A stretch of 39,593 nucleotides of DNA from Thiotrichaceae bacterium (GTDB lineage Bacteria; Pseudomonadota; Gammaproteobacteria; Thiotrichales; Thiotrichaceae). The notes under the pieces are model-generated. The model was not told the DNA's origin. It saw only the letters and a list, made by a program, of their open reading frames with translations, and searched no databases. The position numbers and the translations under genes were made by a program. The stretch is from contig JAGLEV010000008.1 of assembly GCA_023144895.1 (NCBI GenBank), positions 1 through 39,593 on the forward strand, in the 5' to 3' direction. Below are positions 8,194 through 17,595 of this stretch, piece after piece. Numbering within the stretch: the first letter of the stretch is position 1; every line of letters starts with the position of its first letter.

Positions 8194-9483
8194 ATGATAA
8201 GCCAAAATAGCTTAGAGTTTGATAAAAAACATATCTGGCATCCCTATAGTAGCGCTGTTAACCCTAATCCTGTTTATCCCATTGAATCAGCACAGGGTGT
8301 ACGGTTACAACTGAGTAATGGAGCAACACTGATTGATGGCATGTCGTCATGGTGGGCAGCGATTCATGGTTATAACCACCCTAGCCTCAACCAAGCAATT
8401 TATGATCAAACAGAAAAGATGGCGCATATTATGTTTGGGGGGCTAACCCATGAGCCTGCTATCTCCTTGGCACAGAAGCTCATTCAACTCAGTAGTGATT
8501 CATTAAAAAAAGTTTTTTTTGCTGATTCGGGTTCGGTGGCTATTGAAGTCGCCATGAAAATGGCACTGCAATATTGGTCAAGCATAGGGCAGCCCAAAAA
8601 AAATAAATTACTCACAGTGGCAGGTGGCTACCATGGTGATACTTTTGGAGCCATGAGTGTTTGTGATCCTGTCAATGGTATGCACCAGCTCTTTAGCCAG
8701 AATTTAATGCAACATTATTTTGCTGATGCGCCATATTGTGATGAAGCAACACAGCGTGCTGATTTAAATTCTTTCACTCAGCTTATTGAGCAACACCATC
8801 AACAATTAGCGGCTGTTATCCTAGAACCTATCGTTCAGGGTGCTGGAGGAATGCGCTTTTATTGTGCTAATTATCTGGTACAAGTACGTGCTTTATGTGA
8901 TCAATATGATGTTTTATTAATTCTTGATGAAATTGCTACAGGCTTTGGGCGTACTGGAAGTTATTTTGCTTATCAGCAAGCAAACATAGAAGCCGATATT
9001 TTAGTCTTAGGTAAGGCACTAACTGGTGGCTACATGACCTTAGCAGCCACATTAACGAGCGATAAGATTGCTGAAGGTATTAATCACAACGGTTCGGGTA
9101 TACTGATGCATGGTCCCACCTTTATGGCAAATCCTCTCGCCTGTAGTGTCGCTAATGCTAGCCTTGATTTATTAGCAACAGGACGATGGCAACAACAAGT
9201 CATGCAAATTGAAAAACAACTCTCTGAAGAACTTAATATTTGTAAGGGTTTTTCATCCGTTGCTGATGTTCGTGTAAAAGGGGCTATTGGTGTTGTAGAA
9301 TTAAAGCAAGCTGTTGATATGGCAACTATCCAGCAACAATTCGTTGATCTTGGTGTCTGGATACGACCATTTAATAAACTGATTTATTTGATGCCACCCT
9401 ATATCATTGAGCCTCAGGAGTTAAGCCAGTTAACACAGGCAATCATTACGGTACTTAGAAATAATGGCGAAGAAAATTGTTAA
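8194..9483 (+). CDS. bioA: Adenosylmethionine-8-amino-7-oxononanoate aminotransferase
   Basis: A 429-residue PLP enzyme of biotin synthesis. It transfers the amino group of S-adenosylmethionine to 7-keto-8-aminopelargonate, giving 7,8-diaminopelargonate. The N-terminal KHIWHPY and DGMSSWW segments are typical of BioA, DEIATGFGRTG carries the PLP-binding Asp245, and LGKALTGGY carries the Schiff-base Lys274, the same number as in E. coli. Length is normal. No other bio gene lies in the window, so the pathway is split across the genome. The ATG has only a weak ribosome site. The 3' end overlaps the DUF6164 gene by 20 bases. No BirA-type operator was seen upstream. Confidence 0.96.
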   Translation: MISQNSLEFDKKHIWHPYSSAVNPNPVYPIESAQGVRLQLSNGATLIDGMSSWWAAIHGYNHPSLNQAIYDQTEKMAHIMFGGLTHEPAISLAQKLIQLSSDSLKKVFFADSGSVAIEVAMKMALQYWSSIGQPKKNKLLTVAGGYHGDTFGAMSVCDPVNGMHQLFSQNLMQHYFADAPYCDEATQRADLNSFTQLIEQHHQQLAAVILEPIVQGAGGMRFYCANYLVQVRALCDQYDVLLILDEIATGFGRTGSYFAYQQANIEADILVLGKALTGGYMTLAATLTSDKIAEGINHNGSGILMHGPTFMANPLACSVANASLDLLATGRWQQQVMQIEKQLSEELNICKGFSSVADVRVKGAIGVVELKQAVDMATIQQQFVDLGVWIRPFNKLIYLMPPYIIEPQELSQLTQAIITVLRNNGEENC

Positions 9484-9817
9484 CCTCAGGGGAATGCCTG
9501 AAGATGAAATGCAAGAAATACGTGATCTATTGGATGAACATACACTGAAATATTATGAAACACCTACAGGAAATTGGGGAGTCTCGATGCCATCACTCTG
9601 GCTAGTTGACGAGCAAGAGTTTGATAAAGCAAAAGACTTACTAGCAAATTACCAACAGCAACGTTATATCACAGCACGTGAAGAATATAACCAACTCAAG
9701 GAGCGTGGAGAACATGATACCTTGATCAAACGATTATTCCGTGAGCCACTGGCGGTATTATTTTATGCTATTGCTATTTTTTCAGTGATTTACTTAACAC
9801 TTTACCCCTTTCTTTAA
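9464..9817 (+). CDS. DUF6164 family protein with C-terminal membrane anchor
   Basis: A 117-residue protein of unknown function. The N-terminal 75 residues resemble the DUF6164 family: a small alpha/beta fold with NLRGMPEDE, the YYETPTGNWGVSMPSLWL stretch and a following helix. That layout is reminiscent of the small DUF2007-like signalling domains. A single transmembrane helix (about 97-115) ends the protein, so it is likely anchored in the inner membrane with its domain in the cytoplasm. Its start lies inside the last 20 bases of bioA, which implies translational coupling, but there is no obvious link to biotin. Confidence 0.8.
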   Translation: MAKKIVNLRGMPEDEMQEIRDLLDEHTLKYYETPTGNWGVSMPSLWLVDEQEFDKAKDLLANYQQQRYITAREEYNQLKERGEHDTLIKRLFREPLAVLFYAIAIFSVIYLTLYPFL

Positions 9818-9846
9818 CCATTTAAAAATGGGGCGTTACGAAAGAG

Positions 9847-9878
9847 TGACACTTTTCGATACTAACCGAAAAGTGTCA
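9847..9878. terminator. Bidirectional terminator hairpin
   Basis: TGACACTTTTCG (9847-9858) and CGAAAAGTGTCA (9867-9878) form a perfect 12-bp stem with an 8-nt loop, between the convergent DUF6164 and lipoprotein genes. U-tracts are weak on both sides, but the stem and position fit a shared terminator. Confidence 0.7.
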
Positions 9879-9891
9879 ACCCAGTAATAAA

Positions 9892-11610
9892 TTACTTCTC
9901 AATCAAATGAGTCTGATACTTCCAAACTAAACCACGATCATCAACCACTAAACGCTGGTGAGCATTACCCATTGTTGCATAGAGCTTTTTCATTGATTCT
10001 AGCTGACTCTTATCTTTACCATTAGATTGCTGCTCAAGTACTTTAACGATGATATCAGTATAACGTTGACCATCGAGAGAACTCCAAAAGAGTGTTGGAA
10101 GCTCCGCTTTAAATGCTTTCTTCTTAGGCTCTTTATCACCTAGCATGATATTCAATTGTTTATCTGCTGTGCTAAGAAAGACATCAGGCACATCACCGGG
10201 AACTTTGCTTTTCAATAACTCAGCAGGTAACTTAATCGCTGATCCATCTTCAGGTAATTTAATCATCGCAAACTTAGGATCAACCATTGCTAGCATTTGC
10301 ACTAAAGATGCTGGGTCATCAGCACCAATAGAAGCATAAACCTCAATATTCTCAGGCTTGCCACTGTCAGTTAATGTCACATTGTTGATTGCAAAATAAA
10401 TACTCTTAAATTTATCAACACCAAACATTGTTGCCATCGCTAGACTACCTACCATCTTACGAATTTCAGCTGGCTTAATGGCACTACAATTGTCTTTATT
10501 AGACTCAATAAGAAACTCTGAGTAACTCATCAAGGCATTTTTTAAATGACCAAAGTTTAAGTTTAAACCAAAATCAGCCGTTGGATTCTCTGCAACTTTA
10601 TAACCCTCTAAAGGATTCGGAATTTTCTTTAATGCAGTAGTTACCGTTTCACTCGTTTTAAGTATAAACTCATACGATACACTTTTTACTTGTAAATCGG
10701 TTGAACCAAAAGCGAGACTTGGCATATTCACTAAATGCTTATTCACTAATGCTGAACAAGCCTTTTGCTCACTTAAGTCATCAGCATTGCCTTCTGTATT
10801 GGCAAAGAAAAGTTTCTCAGCTTGCTTATAGGTATCAGCTAAGTTAATAAAGCCATCACCAAAACCTTTGAAGCTATGCTCAGCTAAAAACTTATCCCAG
10901 TTAGCCACTGAGTATGATTTCTCTGGCATCTTATTGCTTGTTAAATGTGTCATCATTTCATCTTTCGATTGATTCTGAAAGGCACTAACAGTCAACAGCT
11001 TATCACTCACTATAAAAGCAAAACTAGCCTTCTCATTGCTTCCAACAATACAGTCAGATTTTCCACACTTAGTCCATGAAAGCTTATTTTCTGAATCAGC
11101 TTCAGCCTTTTTAATCAGTGCTAATAAAGCCTTACTGTCACTTAATTCTACCCGTAGAACAGGAGCAAGGTTATAACCATAAAGCACTTCATGACCATTA
11201 AAGTCTATGCCTGATGTATTATTTTTAACATCAAGGCTAGCAGCAAATGATTTTATTAAAAGATGAGTAAATAAAAGCTGCTTTTGACTGTCGTCAGAAT
11301 CTTTGCTATCCGCGTCTTTTTCTGAAGGTTTAATCTCTTCTGCCAACATCGCTAAGTATTGACGACTTATTTTCATGTAAGCATCAAGTAAGTCATTTGT
11401 TAATACATTTTTATTAGCATAAAGGTAAGACGTATCAGCAGGTACATGTTTAAGTATTTGCTCGAAACGAGGCGATACTTTTTCAGTTTTAGCTATCGTT
11501 TTTGCAGTATCAGACTTTCCTGCTGTATTTCCTTCGTCTTTTTTATCACCACAGCCAGCAACAAAGCTCACTATAGATAATAACAGAACGGTTTTTAAAA
11601 GAATTTTCAT
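9892..11610 (-). CDS. Large hypothetical lipoprotein
   Basis: A 572-residue predicted lipoprotein that I cannot place in a named family. The signal peptide ends in a VAGC lipobox with Cys20 as the lipidated residue; the next residues are GDKKDEG, and an Asp two places after Cys (residue 22) can favour inner-membrane retention in E. coli-type sorting. A Lys/Asp-rich linker (about 22-45) precedes the body. The phrases HVPADTSYLYANKN and alternating hydrophobic strands recall DUF3352-like proteins, but that is a weak resemblance. Four internal Cys could form disulfides. It stands alone, with a terminator after it and a 460-base region before it. Confidence 0.8.
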   Translation of the reverse strand: MKILLKTVLLLSIVSFVAGCGDKKDEGNTAGKSDTAKTIAKTEKVSPRFEQILKHVPADTSYLYANKNVLTNDLLDAYMKISRQYLAMLAEEIKPSEKDADSKDSDDSQKQLLFTHLLIKSFAASLDVKNNTSGIDFNGHEVLYGYNLAPVLRVELSDSKALLALIKKAEADSENKLSWTKCGKSDCIVGSNEKASFAFIVSDKLLTVSAFQNQSKDEMMTHLTSNKMPEKSYSVANWDKFLAEHSFKGFGDGFINLADTYKQAEKLFFANTEGNADDLSEQKACSALVNKHLVNMPSLAFGSTDLQVKSVSYEFILKTSETVTTALKKIPNPLEGYKVAENPTADFGLNLNFGHLKNALMSYSEFLIESNKDNCSAIKPAEIRKMVGSLAMATMFGVDKFKSIYFAINNVTLTDSGKPENIEVYASIGADDPASLVQMLAMVDPKFAMIKLPEDGSAIKLPAELLKSKVPGDVPDVFLSTADKQLNIMLGDKEPKKKAFKAELPTLFWSSLDGQRYTDIIVKVLEQQSNGKDKSQLESMKKLYATMGNAHQRLVVDDRGLVWKYQTHLIEK

Positions 11611-11743
11611 AAATTATTGTTTCTATTTCATTTGTTTCGATAGGCGAAACTTAAATTAAAGGATGTCTTGCATTAATGAGATTGAAATAAAGCGTTACCA
11701 GATTATAATATATACAAAAAAATCATTAACACAATAGGACTGT

Positions 11744-11763
11744 GTGAGTCAGTAGCGACTCAC
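11744..11763. repeat. 7-bp inverted repeat
   Basis: GTGAGTC (11744-11750) and GACTCAC (11757-11763) enclose a 6-nt loop. It sits about 135 bases upstream of the lipoprotein start on the minus strand, so it could be an operator or leader hairpin. Confidence 0.4.
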
Positions 11764-11897
11764 TCTCAAAGCCTGAATATAGTATGCATGATTATACTAC
11801 AAACTAAGGTAATACGGATAAAAAGACAAACATCAATGATAAAACCTACCACAATTCCCTCTCATTAAGGTAAATAATGCTAGCAAATCCTTGCTGT

Positions 11898-12063
11898 TTT
11901 TAGAGTCTGATGTCATACAACTTACAGCTTGAGTAGGAATCGCTATAAAGCCAACCGCTCCCGTTAGAATTTAGCGAATACACCATTATTTTCTAAAAAA
12001 GCAATTATTATAAAGTTTTAGAGTCTTCTGTCATGTGATTCACAAAGGTAACAAGAATAGCTA
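11898..12063. repeat. Two degenerate 48-nt direct repeats
   Basis: Copies at 11898-11945 and 12016-12063 start with the same TTTTAGAGTCT, share TGTCAT and GAAT.GCTA, and match at 32 of 48 positions without gaps. Origin is unknown: a binding-site pair or an old duplication. Confidence 0.4.
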
Positions 12064-12072
12064 CTGTAAAAT

Positions 12073-12780
12073 CTATGACTTAATATAGAACCAAAGCAAA
12101 CCTAAATATTCATGTAAGGCTTTTTCTGTTTTCCTTAGCTGATCCCCTCTAAAAATAATACTCCAACCATCCTCATCAGGATTATTAAAATCAGCAGGGG
12201 CTGCGATAGGATTAACACCTGCTTGTTGAAAAATCTTCATTGACCTTGGCATATGGTAGGCAGAAGTCACCAATAAAAAAGGTGCTGTACCAATACGTTT
12301 TTTTATCGCTGCAGCCTCTCCCTTGGTATCAGTCGCTTCTCCTTGCATCAAGATATTTTCTTTTTTAATACCAGATTCCTCTAGTAATGCTGCTGTTTTC
12401 TGAGCCTCTGATACGGTGTCATACATCGAGTAGCCAGAAGTAATAATTTTCAGATTTGGAATTTGTTGAGATAAACGAATCGCTTCCCAAGTTCTTTTCT
12501 CTTTATCACCACCAAGTAATAATAAATATTCTATATTATCAGGCACTTTATCCAGCCTACTGTATTGGCTTTCCAGTGGAGCCAATAGATTACTAGCGAA
12601 AGGCGCTGAAGTTATTAACCCCACCCAAACTAATGTAAACATAAGATATCGCTTAGCTTTTTTTATATTGTTCTTATGAAGATGCCAAAAAACCATTAAT
12701 CCTAATAAAAAAACAATAGTCAACGGCATAAAGAAAAATGAAATAAACTTTTTTATAATAAATCCAAGACTTAAACTCAT
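12073..12780 (-). CDS. elyC: ElyC/YdcF/SanA-type DUF218 membrane protein
   Basis: A 235-residue protein of the DUF218 family with the ElyC architecture: two N-terminal transmembrane helices (about 12-32 and 42-62), then a periplasmic domain. The first-strand segment IEYLLLLGGDKE, the central KIITSGYS segment and the conserved LLVTSAYHMPRSM block are visible. In E. coli ElyC is needed for normal envelope biogenesis and peptidoglycan assembly at low temperature; the chemistry is unresolved. The neighbouring lipoprotein is on the same strand but 460 bases away, so it is probably independent. A related YdcF or SanA role is possible, but two TM helices and the N-terminal sequence favour ElyC. Confidence 0.85.
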   Translation of the reverse strand: MSLSLGFIIKKFISFFFMPLTIVFLLGLMVFWHLHKNNIKKAKRYLMFTLVWVGLITSAPFASNLLAPLESQYSRLDKVPDNIEYLLLLGGDKEKRTWEAIRLSQQIPNLKIITSGYSMYDTVSEAQKTAALLEESGIKKENILMQGEATDTKGEAAAIKKRIGTAPFLLVTSAYHMPRSMKIFQQAGVNPIAAPADFNNPDEDGWSIIFRGDQLRKTEKALHEYLGLLWFYIKS

Positions 12781-12951
12781 AATGACGCTATCTCAAGTAA
12801 ACACAAAAGAAGCTATCCTAACCAAATTACCTTGTCCTGTACTAGGTTTATTCCAAAAGGTTCTATGACGAAACTCAAAGAATAGTGAAGATCAGCTTGT
12901 AATATTGCTCAGGATCACAATAATAGAGATATATTTTTTTTGGAGAAAACT

Positions 12952-13278
12952 GTGAGTAATAACGTTGGCTGTGCAACAGATGATAATTTTGAAGCTGAAG
13001 TACTAAAGAGTGAGACCCCTGTATTAGTAGACTACTGGGCTGAATGGTGTGGTCCTTGTAAGACAATTGCTCCTATTTTAGAGGAGATTGCAAATAACTA
13101 TGGTGATAAAATCAAAGTAATGAAGCTAAATATTGATCATAATCCTGAAACACCACCAACTTATGGTATACGTGGTATTCCAACATTAATGTTATTTAAA
13201 AATGGTAATGTAGAAGCAACTAAAGTGGGCACTGTTTCTAAGTCTCAACTAAGTGCTTTTATTGATCAACACATCTAA
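12952..13278 (+). CDS. trxA: Thioredoxin
   Basis: A 108-residue cytoplasmic thioredoxin. The redox motif WCGPC has Cys33 and Cys36, and the cis-proline loop GIPTL follows at its usual distance. I place the start at the GTG at 12952, because TGGAGAA ends 4-5 nt upstream and the protein then has normal length; a TTG 12 bases earlier lies on top of that ribosome site and is unlikely. It reduces disulfides in ribonucleotide reductase, methionine sulfoxide reductase and other targets. The trxA-rho order is the same as in E. coli. A hairpin follows the stop codon. Confidence 0.96.
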   Translation: MSNNVGCATDDNFEAEVLKSETPVLVDYWAEWCGPCKTIAPILEEIANNYGDKIKVMKLNIDHNPETPPTYGIRGIPTLMLFKNGNVEATKVGTVSKSQLSAFIDQHI

Positions 13279-13289
13279 AGACTTAAGAT

Positions 13290-13317
13290 CTCACTCTAGG
13301 TTAAGCCCCAGAGTGAG
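13290..13317 (+). terminator. Hairpin after trxA
   Basis: CTCACTCT (13290-13297) and AGAGTGAG (13310-13317) form a perfect 8-bp stem with a GG/CC pair inside the loop. The following bases are not T-rich, so it may be a 3'-end stabilising or Rho-dependent stop rather than an intrinsic terminator. Confidence 0.5.
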
Positions 13318-13405
13318 TGAAAATTATGCAAAACACCACATCAAGCATAGACTCCTATATTATTCTGTGTTAAATTCGTTCTATTCTTGAATCTGCTACA
13401 ATTTA

Positions 13406-13609
13406 TTGATATTCAATACTCCCCTCAGGCTTTTAAGGACTACGAATTTAATAAAGTCTCGTGGCGACCCTATACTATTTTTATCTAATCCAGAGCATTA
13501 TGCTTTTAATAAGAACCTAATTTATTACCTTCCTATAAAAGATTCTAATTACTCTTATTGCCAAGAGCATCCTATTCTATTCTTATCTAAATCCTATTAT
13601 TAAGTATTC
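13406..13609 (+). promoter_or_regulatory. rho mRNA leader, C-rich and G-poor
   Basis: The 200 bases before rho hold an open frame from a TTG at 13406 to a stop at 13603, but the composition looks regulatory. From about 13469 to the rho start there are roughly three C per G, the profile of a Rho-utilisation site, and a 23-24-nt pyrimidine-rich sequence occurs twice (13469-13491 and 13571-13594). Autogenous control of rho through its leader is known in E. coli. A leader peptide is possible but its start has no ribosome site. Confidence 0.45.
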
Positions 13610-14866
13610 ATGAACCTATCTGAACTAAAGAAGAAAACAACTTCTGAAATATTAAATATTACAAAATCACTCGGCATCGAGGGAATATCACGCTCTAGGA
13701 AACAAGATATTGTCTTCTCTATCCTTAAAGCAACCGCAAAAAAAGGCGATGATATTTATGGTGATGGTGTCCTAGAAATCCTCCAAGATGGCTTTGGTTT
13801 CTTACGCTCAGGTGATAGTAACTATCTCGCTGGTGCGGATGACATCTATGTATCACCGAGCCAAATCAGACGTTTTGGTTTACGTACTGGTGATACTATC
13901 TCTGGTAAGATTCGCCCCCCTAAGGACAATGAGCGTTATTTTGCTCTACTTAAAGTAGACGAAATTAACTTTGACACACCCAATAATGCTCGCAATAAAA
14001 TACTCTTTGAGAATCTAACCCCCTTACACCCTGATGAGCGCTTTCGCTTAGAACGTGGTAATGGTAGTACTGAAGATATGACCGCACGTATTATTGATAT
14101 TGTTGCCCCTATCGGTAAAGGACAGCGTGGTTTAATTATCGCGCCACCTAAAGCGGGTAAGACAATGATGTTACAAAATATTGCGCAAAGCATCAAAACG
14201 AACTACCCAGAAAGCCACCTTCTTGTTCTACTCATTGACGAACGTCCTGAGGAAGTAACAGAAATGTCACGTATGGTCATGGGTGAAGTGGTTTCTTCAA
14301 CTTTTGATGAGCCAGCAACACGTCATGTACAAGTGGCTGAAATGGTAATAGAAAAGGCTAAGCGTCTGGTTGAACATAAAAAAGATGTGGTGATTCTTCT
14401 CGATTCAATCACTCGTCTAGCTCGTGCGTACAATACCGTTGTTCCTTCATCAGGCAAAGTCTTAACAGGTGGTGTTGATGCCAATGCATTACAACGCCCA
14501 AAGCGATTCTTTGGTGCTGCTCGTAATGTTGAAGAAGGGGGTAGTTTAACAATTATTGCCACAGCATTAGTCGATACTGGCTCTAAAATGGATGAAGTTA
14601 TCTACGAAGAGTTTAAAGGTACGGGTAACTCAGAAGTACACCTTGACCGTCGCATTTCAGAAAAACGGGTATTTCCTGCAATTAACATTAATCGTTCAGG
14701 CACACGTCGTGAAGACCTATTAGTGAATGAAGAAGAACTTCAGCAATTATGGATATTGCGTAAATTCCTTCACCCAATGGATGAATTAGAATCTATCGAA
14801 TTCCTCTTTGATAAACTACAAGCCAGCATGACTAATGAAGAATTCTTCAATTCTATGAAGAGTTAA
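13610..14866 (+). CDS. rho: Transcription termination factor Rho
   Basis: A 418-residue hexameric RNA-dependent ATPase that ends transcription at Rho-dependent sites. It has the N-terminal helix bundle (MNLSELKKK), the OSB-fold RNA-binding domain with DGFGFLRS near 60-67, and the RecA-like motor with the P-loop APPKAGKT at 178-185. Lys181 and Lys184 carry the same numbers as in E. coli Rho (419 residues). The Q-loop [10 protein letters not shown] and R-loop GTGNSE segments are also present. The bicyclomycin-sensitive sequence appears intact. The ATG at 13610 gives the conserved N terminus. Expression is probably self-regulated through the upstream leader, and a hairpin terminator follows. Confidence 0.98.
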   Translation: MNLSELKKKTTSEILNITKSLGIEGISRSRKQDIVFSILKATAKKGDDIYGDGVLEILQDGFGFLRSGDSNYLAGADDIYVSPSQIRRFGLRTGDTISGKIRPPKDNERYFALLKVDEINFDTPNNARNKILFENLTPLHPDERFRLERGNGSTEDMTARIIDIVAPIGKGQRGLIIAPPKAGKTMMLQNIAQSIKTNYPESHLLVLLIDERPEEVTEMSRMVMGEVVSSTFDEPATRHVQVAEMVIEKAKRLVEHKKDVVILLDSITRLARAYNTVVPSSGKVLTGGVDANALQRPKRFFGAARNVEEGGSLTIIATALVDTGSKMDEVIYEEFKGTGNSEVHLDRRISEKRVFPAININRSGTRREDLLVNEEELQQLWILRKFLHPMDELESIEFLFDKLQASMTNEEFFNSMKS

Positions 14867-14893
14867 TACTAGAAATCTATAGAAAACCTAGTT

Positions 14894-14941
14894 TGAGGCT
14901 TTTGCTCCATGTAAAAGCCTCATAAGGCTTGTCTATTTTTT
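14894..14941 (+). terminator. Rho gene terminator
   Basis: TGAGGCTTTT (14894-14903) and AAAAGCCTCA (14913-14922) form a perfect 10-bp stem with a 9-nt loop. A T-run (about 14935-14940) follows after some 12 bases, so the U-tract is displaced but present. Confidence 0.6.
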
Positions 14942-15044
14942 ACCCTTGCTCTTACAAAAACTTACTCTTGTACTAAGCTCAATCGTAATGACGCATTGCA
15001 TCAAATACACTCAGCTCCCTCGCAGCAACTAACCATACAGAACT

Positions 15045-15629
15045 ATGAAAACCCTTAATACATTAGCACTTGCTTGCTTGTCCTTATCACTTAGCGCCTG
15101 TAATAATGAGACAGACAATAATAGTCATCAGGAGATAGGAAAAGAGATTAAATTAAACCAAATCCTTATCTCTAGAGATGGCATTGGTCCCATCAATAAA
15201 TCAATGCCTTTTAATATGCACCAAGTGACTAAGGCATTCCCAGATTTCAGTGTCACTGAATTTACTCAGTCAAAAAAAGGCGTCACCAGCCCTGTTATTC
15301 GCGTTAGCGATGAAGGTAAGCCTTTATTGATTATTAACCCTGATAGCAAACAACAGTCTATTTTTTCTATCTTTGTACGTAGCTCACGTATTGGCAACTC
15401 TCTAGGGCATCCTGTAGGAACGCAATATAAAAAAGTATATCCTGATCACAGAGAGCCTTGTACCGCAGGAACTGATGATTTTATAGGCAAGGTGCTCTGT
15501 GTTGCACCGAATGCACATAATATTCTCTATGCCTTTGCAGGTAATAATAATACGAACAAACCAGCAACACCGCCTTTAGAAGTGCTAGCAAATTGGCACT
15601 TAGAAACGATTATTTGGCGAAAACCTTAA
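15045..15629 (+). CDS. DUF1131 family lipoprotein (YfeY-like)
   Basis: A 194-residue predicted lipoprotein. The signal peptide ends in SLSAC, making Cys19 the lipidated residue, and the following NN does not signal inner-membrane retention, so the outer membrane is likely. The mature part resembles the DUF1131 family, whose E. coli member YfeY is a sigma-E-regulated lipoprotein: GIGPINKSMPFN (about 46-57), an SSRIGNSLGHPVGTQY block and a Cys pair (EPC and VLC) in the region 135-150 that could form a disulfide. Function is unknown. Family assignment is from remembered motifs and is moderate. It stands alone after rho, convergent with selD. Confidence 0.75.
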   Translation: MKTLNTLALACLSLSLSACNNETDNNSHQEIGKEIKLNQILISRDGIGPINKSMPFNMHQVTKAFPDFSVTEFTQSKKGVTSPVIRVSDEGKPLLIINPDSKQQSIFSIFVRSSRIGNSLGHPVGTQYKKVYPDHREPCTAGTDDFIGKVLCVAPNAHNILYAFAGNNNTNKPATPPLEVLANWHLETIIWRKP

Positions 15630-15827
15630 TACAAGCAGGCTATTGGGGTTACTATTATCCTGACCGACAAAATAGAGTTATGTTAGAACCGTTCTAGCCG
15701 CTACCACCAACACATCAGCCCATTCAAAATATCGGCATCCATCAATTGCTCTATTCATTGATGGGCTGAAGCCTGACCTATCGTTTTATTATCAACCATT
15801 TGATAGGACTATTGGGTAATAATATGA

Positions 15828-16865
15828 CTAAATAATTTGTAGATAAGGAGTATTCTCGTTATGCTCAACAATCTCACCAATACTCTGCAAATCGAAACCC
15901 TCTGCTTTAGCAATAGCCAAAAATTCATCAATACCATCAACAGCAACACTTACTAATAAACCACCACTGGTTTGAGGATCACACACAATGGCACGCTGAT
16001 GATCCGTCAGTTCATTAATATCCTGACCATAACTATCAAAATTACGCCCCGCACCACCCGGTGAACAATTCATTGCCAAGTAATGCTCAACCTGATCAAG
16101 TAATGGCAAGGAAGCAAAATTAATATTTGCCTGTAAGTCACTGCCTCGACACATTTCTAAACAATGCCCACCGAAACCAAAACCCGTAACATCAGTCATC
16201 GCATGAACCGCATCGACTTTTGCCAATAATGCACCCAAATTATTCAAACGACACATCGCTTCAATTGCAATCTGTTGATGTTCTGGCTGTAATAATTTTT
16301 TCTTCTGTGCTGTCGTCAAAATCCCTATACCTAATGGCTTGGTTAGGAATAAATGATCGCCGACTTGAGCTTGGCTATTTTCTTTCACCTGTTGAGTGGG
16401 CACAATACCCGTAACGGCCAAACCAAAAATAGGCTCTGGTGCATCAATACTATGCCCTCCCGCAAGACTAATACCAGCATCCAAGCAAACCTGTCGACCA
16501 CCTTCAATTACTTGCTGACCGACTTCAGCAGGGAGTTTATCCAAAGGCCAGCCAAAAATAGCAATCGCCATGATCGGTGTCCCCCCCATGGCATAAATAT
16601 CACTAATTGCATTCGTTGCAGCAATACGTCCAAAAGTAAAAGGGTCATCAACAATAGGCATAAAAAAGTCAGTCGTCGATATTACCGCCGTTCCATTGCC
16701 CAAATCATAGACAGCAGCATCATCACGCTTCTCATTACCGACTAATAATGAGGGGTCGATTAATTTTGGCAACTTTGTTTGCAACATGCGGTCTAATAGT
16801 GCGGGTGATATCTTACAACCACACCCAGCGCCGTGACTATACTCAGTCAATCTAATATTATCCAT
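15828..16865 (-). CDS. selD: Selenide, water dikinase (selenophosphate synthetase)
   Basis: A 345-residue enzyme making selenophosphate from selenide and ATP, the Se donor for selenocysteine and for 2-selenouridine in tRNA. It aligns closely with E. coli SelD: the N-terminal HGAGCGCK gives catalytic Cys15 and Lys18 (Cys17 and Lys20 in E. coli), and the [33 protein letters not shown] and CDPQTSGG motifs are intact. The first catalytic residue is Cys, not selenocysteine. No selA, selB, selC or mnmH is in the window, so which selenium pathway it feeds is unknown. A good -10 box (TATAAT) lies about 36 bases upstream of the start. Confidence 0.97.
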   Translation of the reverse strand: MDNIRLTEYSHGAGCGCKISPALLDRMLQTKLPKLIDPSLLVGNEKRDDAAVYDLGNGTAVISTTDFFMPIVDDPFTFGRIAATNAISDIYAMGGTPIMAIAIFGWPLDKLPAEVGQQVIEGGRQVCLDAGISLAGGHSIDAPEPIFGLAVTGIVPTQQVKENSQAQVGDHLFLTKPLGIGILTTAQKKKLLQPEHQQIAIEAMCRLNNLGALLAKVDAVHAMTDVTGFGFGGHCLEMCRGSDLQANINFASLPLLDQVEHYLAMNCSPGGAGRNFDSYGQDINELTDHQRAIVCDPQTSGGLLVSVAVDGIDEFLAIAKAEGFDLQSIGEIVEHNENTPYLQII

Positions 16866-16900
16866 AATTCATTTCGTATAAAAAATTTCATCAATTTAGC

Positions 16901-16929
16901 ATTATAAGCTATGCTTTTACGATAAAAAT
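16901..16929 (-). promoter_or_regulatory. selD: Probable selD promoter
   Basis: On the minus strand a perfect TATAAT lies at 16906-16901, 36 bases before the selD ATG, but the -35 region (around 16929-16924) is poor. The -10 sits inside an AGCAT/ATGCT dyad (16899-16916), which could be an operator. Confidence 0.4.
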
Positions 16930-17073
16930 AATTAGATTAATCTGTGAATATAAAAAGCTATATGGAATAACATTCCTTAGGGTCAAATACAACGGATGTA
17001 GCTAGGAGTCTATCTCCTAAAAATAACCCCATTAAATCCACACAAAGCCCTAATTTGGGAGGAGTTAACCATC

Positions 17074-17595
17074 ATGAGATGGAAACCACGTACAGTTGTC
17101 GCTGCAATTATTGAACGAGATAATAAATTTTTAGTTGTTGAAGAAGTCGTTGATGGACTCACCGTTATCAATCAACCATCAGGGCACTTAGAAGCAAACG
17201 AGACTCTCATTGAAGCGGTTCGCCGTGAGACATTGGAAGAAACAGGCTATTCTTTTGAACCGACCCATTTAGTCGGTGTTATTCACTTAACTAACCCTGA
17301 TGACCCTCAGCGTAATTTTATTCGTTATTGCTATACTGGAAAACTTCTACAAAAACACGCCAATTACTCACTAGATCCTGATATTATCACTACTCACTGG
17401 ATGACTTATGAGCAAATTTTATCAGCAGAGAAAACGTCATGGCGTAGCTCTTTAGTTATGGAGTCACTTGATAAATACCTTGCAGGAAATCGTTATCCAC
17501 TTGATCTAATTAGTGATATAAACCTTGGTAATGTAAGTACATGCAATCAAATCATTCATCCCCACGCGTCATCGTGGGCATATCAGGGGGGGTAG
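17074..17595 (+). CDS. nudJ: Nudix hydrolase NudJ-like phosphatase
   Basis: A 173-residue Nudix hydrolase with a perfect Nudix box, G37 to Y59 (Gly, Glu43, then RETLEETGY), giving the Mg2+-binding site. Position and sequence fit NudJ (YmfB) of E. coli, which hydrolyses nucleoside tri- and diphosphates and HMP-pyrophosphate and likewise lies directly before mnmA. GGGAGGAG about 10 nt upstream of the ATG is a strong ribosome site. The 3' end overlaps mnmA by 55 bases in another frame, so the two genes are translationally coupled. Confidence 0.92.
   Translation: MRWKPRTVVAAIIERDNKFLVVEEVVDGLTVINQPSGHLEANETLIEAVRRETLEETGYSFEPTHLVGVIHLTNPDDPQRNFIRYCYTGKLLQKHANYSLDPDIITTHWMTYEQILSAEKTSWRSSLVMESLDKYLAGNRYPLDLISDINLGNVSTCNQIIHPHASSWAYQGG

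Larger units (their letters stand above)
11611..12072. other. Intergenic region with hairpin and degenerate direct repeat
   Basis: This 462-base stretch lies upstream of the lipoprotein gene and downstream of elyC. I see no coding frame. It holds a GTGAGTC/GACTCAC hairpin (11744-11763) and two 48-nt degenerate copies of one sequence (11898-11945 and 12016-12063). Confidence 0.7.
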
